Source of the DNA: Alphaproteobacteria bacterium
Lineage (GTDB): Bacteria > Pseudomonadota > Alphaproteobacteria > RF32 > CAG-239
NCBI GenBank assembly: GCA_017484225.1
Contig: JAFUTN010000031.1
Coordinates: 1 to 35,814 of the forward strand
Reading direction: 5' to 3'
DNA: 35,814 bases
In this document: positions 31,262 to 35,814 of the stretch, piece after piece
Layout: each line of letters begins with the position of its first letter
How positions within the stretch are numbered: the stretch's first letter is position 1
The notes under the pieces: generated by a model
Told to the model about the DNA's origin: nothing
Seen by the model: the letters and a program-made list of their open reading frames with translations, nothing else
Databases searched by the model: none
Translations under genes and position numbers: made by a program

Positions 31262-33914
31262 CTGCTTTTTCCTTTTTTATCAAGTCTTGTAGTTCATATA
31301 TAATCTGCAGTGCTTCCCTTGCCGTCATATCATCAGGATTTAATGAGGCAACTTTTTCTTCTATTTGCGAGAGTTTTCTTTTTTCTTCCTTTACGGCAAA
31401 TGAAAACAGCGGTAAATCATCTTCATTCAAAACCATCTTGTTTTGATTGCTTTTCTCCAATTTTTGCAAAACCTGTTCGGCACGTTTGGTTACCGAAAGA
31501 GGCAGTCCGGCAAGTTTTGCCACATGTATACCGTAAGAACGGTCTGCCGTTCCGCTGATAACCTCATGCAAAAATACGACTTTATCATTAAAATCTTTAA
31601 TTCTCATGCAGTGGAGAGTAAGACAGCTCAATCTTTCGGCAATAGATGCAAGCTCGTGATAGTGAGTTGCAAACAAACATCTGCACTTATTCACTTCATG
31701 CAAATATTCAACCACCGCCCATGCGATTGAAAGTCCGTCAAATGTTGCCGTTCCGCGCCCTATTTCATCCAGAATAACAAAAGAACGCTCTCCGGCACGG
31801 TTCAAAATAGATGCCGTTTCTACCATTTCAACCATAAAAGTTGAGCGTCCTCTGGCCAAATCATCAGATGCTCCGACTCGGGAAAATACTTTATCTACAA
31901 CGCCGATATGCACAGATTTTGCCGGCACATAGGCTCCTGTTTGCGCCATAATGGCAATAATTGCATTTTGGCGTAAAAATGTAGATTTTCCGGCCATATT
32001 AGGTCCGGTTAACAGCCAAATACGATTTGTATCCACATTCAGACTGCAATTATTGCCGACAAAATTTCCTTCATTATGTTTTTTTAAGGAGTGTTCAACA
32101 ACCGGATGTCTTCCTTCCTCTATTTCAAAACACAGACTTTCGTCAACAAGCGGACGGCAATAGTTATTTTCTGCAGCCAATTCTGCCATTGCTGCGGCAA
32201 CATCAAGTTCGGCCAAAGCTTTTGCCGTAGAAAATATTTCTTTACCGGACACCAAAATATTTTTCACTAATTCATCATAAATTTTCAATTCCATAGCCAA
32301 TGCTCGTTCTTGTGCATTGCTGATGTTATTATCCAAATCATGCAGTTCCGCCGTTGTAAACCGTGCGGCATTCAGTATGGACTGGCGATGAATATATTTC
32401 GGATTCTCCAGCAGTTCGGCAGCATAACGACTCGGAACCTCAATAAAATAACCGATTAAAGTATTATATTTTATTTTGAGCTGTTCAATTCCGCTTTCTT
32501 CAACATATTTTGCCTGCAATTTGCTTACCATTTGTCCGCCGTTTTCTTTATTCAGGCGAATACTATCCAACTCCGGTGAATATCCGCTGCGGATAAATCC
32601 GCCGTCACGCGCCAACAAAGGTAAATCATCATTTAAGGCACTAAGCAGCATATCTGCCAAAGCCGAATGATTCCCGACACGTTTTAAGATATTCACAACC
32701 GCGGCAGGAACCTCGTCAACCACAGAATTTTGCCGATATATCATCACGGCATTTTTCACATCCGACAGCAAAGACAATGTTTGTGCAATCGTCAGCAAAT
32801 CCCGCGGGCCTCCTCGCCCTATACTCAGGCGCGACAAAGCACGTTCAATATCCGGACATGCTTTCAGCACTTCACGCAAATTTTCTCTGGCATCATGATG
32901 ATTAAAGAAAAACTCAACAGCGTCAAGCCGTTCATTGATTTGTTTTACATCCGTCAAAGGCATTGCCAATCTGGATTTTAACATTCGCGAACCAAACCCT
33001 GTAATTGTGCAATCAATTACCGAGATAAGCGTGCCGTCCTTATTTCCATCCAAAAGTTCCAAATTTTTTCCGGTTGCACCGTCAATTTCCATATAAGCTT
33101 CATTCAACAACTTAACAGGTGTTTCTATTCTCGGCATTTTTCCCCGTTGTGTTGTTTCCACATAGTCTAAAAGAACTCCGGCAGAAACAACTTCCGCTTT
33201 ACTGAAATTACCGTAAGCATCCAGAGTCTGAACTCCGTAAAAATTCTGCACTTTTTTTTGCGCATTTGCATAATTGAAACGTGCTGCCGGTAAAACCGAA
33301 AGTTTTTCTTTGTATTCACCTAAAAGCTGGAACAGCTGAGGATTTTCCAACATAGAATCCGGAACCAAAATTTCACTCGGCATCAATTTGGCAAACAAAG
33401 AAGATATTTCGCCATATATGCTGTCTGCGGTAACATTCTGTGCTTGAGTATAAAACTCGCCGGTAGATAAATCAATCCACCCCGCACCAAGAACAGAACC
33501 GTTTTGCACAACACACAGCAAATAATTATTTTTTCGGGAATCCAAAAGTGAATCTTCCGTCACCGTCCCCGGCGTAACCAAACGGACAACCTCCCTTCTG
33601 ACCACTGCTTTATATCCGCGTTTTTTAGCCTCTTTCGGGTCTTCCATTTGTTCGCAAACCGCCACTTTATATCCGTTGCGTATGAGTTTTGCCAGATAGC
33701 TTTCATAGGCATGAAAAGGCACACCGCACATCGGGACATCTTTTGTTTTTTTAGTCAGAGCAATATCCAAAACTCTTGATGCCACAATCGCATCATCATA
33801 AAAAAGCTCATAAAAATCACCCATCCGATAAAAAAGCAAATAATCTTTATGCTCGTTTTTTATTTGCATATATTGCGCCATCGCCGGCGTTAAATTTGTT
33901 TGTTCCGTCATCAT
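31248..33914 (-). CDS. mutS: DNA mismatch repair protein MutS
   Basis: An 888-aa mismatch-recognition ATPase. The N-terminal FYRMGDFYELFYDDA holds the Phe-x-Glu mismatch wedge. The C-terminal ATPase domain has Walker A GPNMAGKS (637-644), Walker B FVILDEIGRGT and the following FATHYHEL. Length and order match bacterial MutS1. It starts the mutS-mazG-priA transcript and is divergent from the sensor kinase gene. Nothing is missing or broken. Confidence 0.98.
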   Translation of the reverse strand: MMTEQTNLTPAMAQYMQIKNEHKDYLLFYRMGDFYELFYDDAIVASRVLDIALTKKTKDVPMCGVPFHAYESYLAKLIRNGYKVAVCEQMEDPKEAKKRGYKAVVRREVVRLVTPGTVTEDSLLDSRKNNYLLCVVQNGSVLGAGWIDLSTGEFYTQAQNVTADSIYGEISSLFAKLMPSEILVPDSMLENPQLFQLLGEYKEKLSVLPAARFNYANAQKKVQNFYGVQTLDAYGNFSKAEVVSAGVLLDYVETTQRGKMPRIETPVKLLNEAYMEIDGATGKNLELLDGNKDGTLISVIDCTITGFGSRMLKSRLAMPLTDVKQINERLDAVEFFFNHHDARENLREVLKACPDIERALSRLSIGRGGPRDLLTIAQTLSLLSDVKNAVMIYRQNSVVDEVPAAVVNILKRVGNHSALADMLLSALNDDLPLLARDGGFIRSGYSPELDSIRLNKENGGQMVSKLQAKYVEESGIEQLKIKYNTLIGYFIEVPSRYAAELLENPKYIHRQSILNAARFTTAELHDLDNNISNAQERALAMELKIYDELVKNILVSGKEIFSTAKALAELDVAAAMAELAAENNYCRPLVDESLCFEIEEGRHPVVEHSLKKHNEGNFVGNNCSLNVDTNRIWLLTGPNMAGKSTFLRQNAIIAIMAQTGAYVPAKSVHIGVVDKVFSRVGASDDLARGRSTFMVEMVETASILNRAGERSFVILDEIGRGTATFDGLSIAWAVVEYLHEVNKCRCLFATHYHELASIAERLSCLTLHCMRIKDFNDKVVFLHEVISGTADRSYGIHVAKLAGLPLSVTKRAEQVLQKLEKSNQNKMVLNEDDLPLFSFAVKEEKRKLSQIEEKVASLNPDDMTAREALQIIYELQDLIKKEKADGYN

Positions 33915-33991
33915 AAAATTAAACCTATTTAAACCTATTGCAGTTTACAATAAGTGCAAATTTAGTCCAGCATTTTATACGGGATAGTAAC

Positions 33992-35413
33992 ATGTTTCGC
34001 AACATTAAGGATTTCAAAAGCTACGAAAAAGACTCTCAACTTTCTACCAGAGTTATTATACTTTCCATACCGTCAGCTTTGTTGTTTATCACTCTGACAT
34101 ATTTTAGAATCTTGTCACCGGCAACAGCCTTTTTATGTTACGCCGTTATATTGATTTTCAATATGTTTTCGCTTTTTCCGCTCAGCTACGAAATGCGCTC
34201 TTTGCGTAAATATATATATTCACTGGTGAACGAAAAACCTGATACTCAACCGTTGGAGCTTTTGGAAAATGACACTAAAGAAATTGCCGAAGCAATTAAT
34301 TCCATGCACCGTTTTTGGAGTTCGCAAACAGATACTTTGAAAGCACAAACAATATCAGATGCCGCGGTTTTGGACACTTTGCCGGACCCGATTATCATGA
34401 TAGACAATGAGGGCAATATTACCGGCAGTAATTCTGCCGCACGTCAGCTTTTCGGAAATTCAATGCTGATGCACAATATTGACACCTTATTTAACGTAAA
34501 TATTTTCATTAAATCCGTAGAAAAGATTTTGCTCGGAAAAAGTGAATCCGAAAGTTTGGTATTCAGCGATTCCCAACACCAAAAACAAAGATTTTATGCT
34601 CACATTACGCGCCTTCCATGGTTTGCCAACGGCAGGGCTGCCGCCGTTATTTCGCTTTATGATATCAGCAAAGCCGCCAGTTTGGAAAAAATGCAGTCTG
34701 ATTTTGTGGCCAATGCCAGTCACGAATTAAGGACTCCGCTTTCTATCATTTCCGGCTTTATAGAAACATTACAAACTTCGGCCAAAGATGATGAGGAAGC
34801 CCGAGAAAATTTTTTAAACATCATGAAGGAGCAGGCAACCTATATGTCGTCACTGATTGAAAACCTGTTATCGCTTTCTCGTTTGGAAATGGCTCAGAAT
34901 ACCGAGTTGAAAGACAAAGTTGATTTGGGCGAAATTGTTGATGATGCCGTAAATGCCCTCAAAATAAAAGCCTTTAACCGCTCTTTGAATATCAAACAGA
35001 TTGAAACGGTAAAAATTCCGAAAATTATCGGTTCAATACAGGAAATTAAGCAAATTATTCAAAATTTACTTGATAATGCCATAAAATATGCCCAAGAAAA
35101 CACTGAAGTGACAATAGAGATGAAAGTTGTTAATCAAATACCGGCCAATGCCGGTCAAAATGTGGCGCAAGGCAGAGCAGTCAGCATTGCCATCAATAAC
35201 AAAGGTCCGAAAATCAATAAGGAAGATTTAAAACATTTAACCGAAAAATTTTATCGGATGCAAATTCATAAGGATATGCACATTAAGGGGACAGGTCTGG
35301 GGTTAGCAATCGCCAAACAGGTAATTTTGCACCATCGCGGCAATTTAACCGTTACTTCAACAACCTATAACGGAACAACTTTTACAATTTATTTGCCGAT
35401 AAAACAAAACTAA
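33992..35413 (+). CDS. PhoR-like sensor histidine kinase
   Basis: A 473-aa kinase from the ATG at 33992, taken because the sequence then runs into a normal cytosolic start (MFRNIKDFKSYEKD); an in-frame ATG at 33938 is possible. Two membrane spans (about 24-70) are followed by a PAS domain (LDTLPDPIIMIDNEGNITG). HisKA comes next with H244 in NASHELRTPLS, then HATPase_c with N362 (NLLDNAIKYA) and KGTGLGLAIA. This order matches PhoR-type kinases, which sense phosphate status with PhoB. No response regulator gene is next to it, so its partner is elsewhere or unknown. It ends at a hairpin terminator. Confidence 0.88.
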   Translation: MFRNIKDFKSYEKDSQLSTRVIILSIPSALLFITLTYFRILSPATAFLCYAVILIFNMFSLFPLSYEMRSLRKYIYSLVNEKPDTQPLELLENDTKEIAEAINSMHRFWSSQTDTLKAQTISDAAVLDTLPDPIIMIDNEGNITGSNSAARQLFGNSMLMHNIDTLFNVNIFIKSVEKILLGKSESESLVFSDSQHQKQRFYAHITRLPWFANGRAAAVISLYDISKAASLEKMQSDFVANASHELRTPLSIISGFIETLQTSAKDDEEARENFLNIMKEQATYMSSLIENLLSLSRLEMAQNTELKDKVDLGEIVDDAVNALKIKAFNRSLNIKQIETVKIPKIIGSIQEIKQIIQNLLDNAIKYAQENTEVTIEMKVVNQIPANAGQNVAQGRAVSIAINNKGPKINKEDLKHLTEKFYRMQIHKDMHIKGTGLGLAIAKQVILHHRGNLTVTSTTYNGTTFTIYLPIKQN

Positions 35414-35414
35414 A

Positions 35415-35437
35415 AAAACAGGCCTCACGCCTGTTTT
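35415..35437. terminator. Bidirectional terminator between the kinase gene and tRNA-His
   Basis: AAAACAGGC (35415-35423) pairs with GCCTGTTTT (35429-35437) around a 5-base loop. A-rich and T-rich flanks let it stop the kinase transcript on the plus strand and the tRNA-His transcript on the minus strand. Confidence 0.85.
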
Positions 35438-35442
35438 GAAAA

Positions 35443-35520
35443 TGGGGCGGATGAAGGGACTTGAACTCTCGACATCTGGTACCACAAACCAGCGCTCTAA
35501 CCAACTGAGCTACATCCGCC
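35443..35520 (-). tRNA. tRNA-His(GTG)
   Basis: On the minus strand G(-1) is followed by GCGGATG, which pairs with CATCCGC, then discriminator C73 and an encoded CCA (35445-35443). The anticodon loop TTGTGGT within CTGGT/ACCAG gives anticodon GTG. G(-1):C73 is the classic histidine identity pair. Several alphaproteobacterial orders have lost it, so its retention is a weak taxonomic hint away from those groups. Confidence 0.96.
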
Positions 35521-35592
35521 ATAAGCAGATATTTTAATAACTTGAAAAACAGGTAAAGTCAATACCCAAAATACAACATTTTCATTTTTTGT

Positions 35593-35620
35593 TTGCAAAT
35601 GAGATTTTATTTGCTATCAT
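35593..35620 (+). promoter_or_regulatory. Possible promoter for the structured 3' segment
   Basis: TTGCAA (35593-35598) and TATCAT (35615-35620) are 16 bp apart, just before the run of hairpins at 35629-35811. Confidence 0.35.
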
Positions 35621-35628
35621 AATTATAA

Positions 35629-35811
35629 GGCAAAATGCCCAGAACCCGAAAAAGGGGTTCGGAGCTGTAGCAAGCTTTATAGGTTTCGGTGTCAAGATGA
35701 GACATCGTGAATTTTTACCCGATTATTTGGGTAATGTTTGTTTCCCCGATTGTATTTTTTGGTTGGGGAGATTGTGGTGTATGTTCAGGCATTTATGCTA
35801 AAGGCCACAAT
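35629..35811 (+). ncRNA. Possible structured noncoding RNA or leader of the next gene, strand uncertain
   Basis: At least five hairpins follow one another: GAACCC/GGGTTC (35642-35660), GGTGTC/GACATC (35688-35706), TTACCC/GGGTAA (35715-35734), TCCCCGA/TTGGGGA (35743-35769) and ATTGTGG/CCACAAT (35771-35811). The segment holds a 70-codon open frame whose translation lacks any protein-like pattern. I do not recognise it as tmRNA, 6S, RNase P or SRP RNA. It could be a small RNA or a 5' leader/riboswitch of a gene beyond the window. Strand assignment follows the promoter-like sequence before it. Confidence 0.35.
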
Positions 35812-35814
35812 AGT

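Noticed and set aside
35589-35801. 70-codon open frame on the plus strand
   Set aside because: Its translation has no protein-like pattern, no ribosome site, and it lies over a run of strong hairpins; treated as noncoding.
1-35814. CRISPR arrays
   Set aside because: No regularly spaced direct repeats of CRISPR length were seen, and no cas gene is present.

Overview
The window looks like a chromosomal segment of an AT-rich alphaproteobacterium, perhaps a gut-associated Rhodospirillales-like lineage. This is inferred from the rpmF-plsX-fabH operon, family-5 uracil-DNA glycosylase, a repressor and a DUF6456-like protein of alphaproteobacterial type, and low G+C. No species call is possible from sequence alone.

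Layout. (1) 1-5635 is the right end of a genomic island. It holds two convergent serine recombinases, a RloA-like ATPase / RloB-like TOPRIM-type pair with a zinc-ribbon gene behind it (a candidate defence module), and a large tyrosine integrase lying against the 3' end of a tRNA-Ser(CGA) gene, the likely integration site. (2) 5636-11348 is core chromosome: tRNA-Ser, rpmF-plsX-fabH (ribosomal protein L32 and fatty-acid/phospholipid initiation), a UDG-dsbD pair, and a small outer-membrane beta-barrel protein with its own terminator. (3) About 11.9-28.65 kb is a compact podovirus-type cluster. A divergent control region drives an XRE repressor (+) and a DUF6456-like regulator (-). One long minus-strand operon then carries a phage co-chaperonin, portal, tail collar/fibre/receptor-binding genes, a full lysis cassette with overlapping spanins, terminase, scaffold, capsid, adaptor, tail hub, a GNAT acetyltransferase and a candidate internal protein. 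No integrase, excisionase or replication gene is visible in it, yet every structural gene is open. (4) 28.67-35.81 kb is core again: mutS-mazG-priA operon, a PhoR-like sensor kinase, tRNA-His, and a strongly structured, probably noncoding segment running off the window end.

How it fits together. The phage cluster is wired like a lambda late operon. The regulator gene is followed by a -35-like TTGACA and then at once by a strong hairpin terminator, and further intrinsic terminators follow the co-chaperonin and capsid genes. Full expression would therefore seem to need antitermination, the logic reported for the Caulobacter gene transfer agent activator GafZ. The missing mobility and replication genes, intact morphogenesis and lysis genes and core flanks make this either a streamlined, stalled prophage or a domesticated, gene-transfer-agent-like particle system of podoviral origin. 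That is the main item to follow up. The second is the RloAB plus zinc-ribbon module on the tRNA-Ser island.
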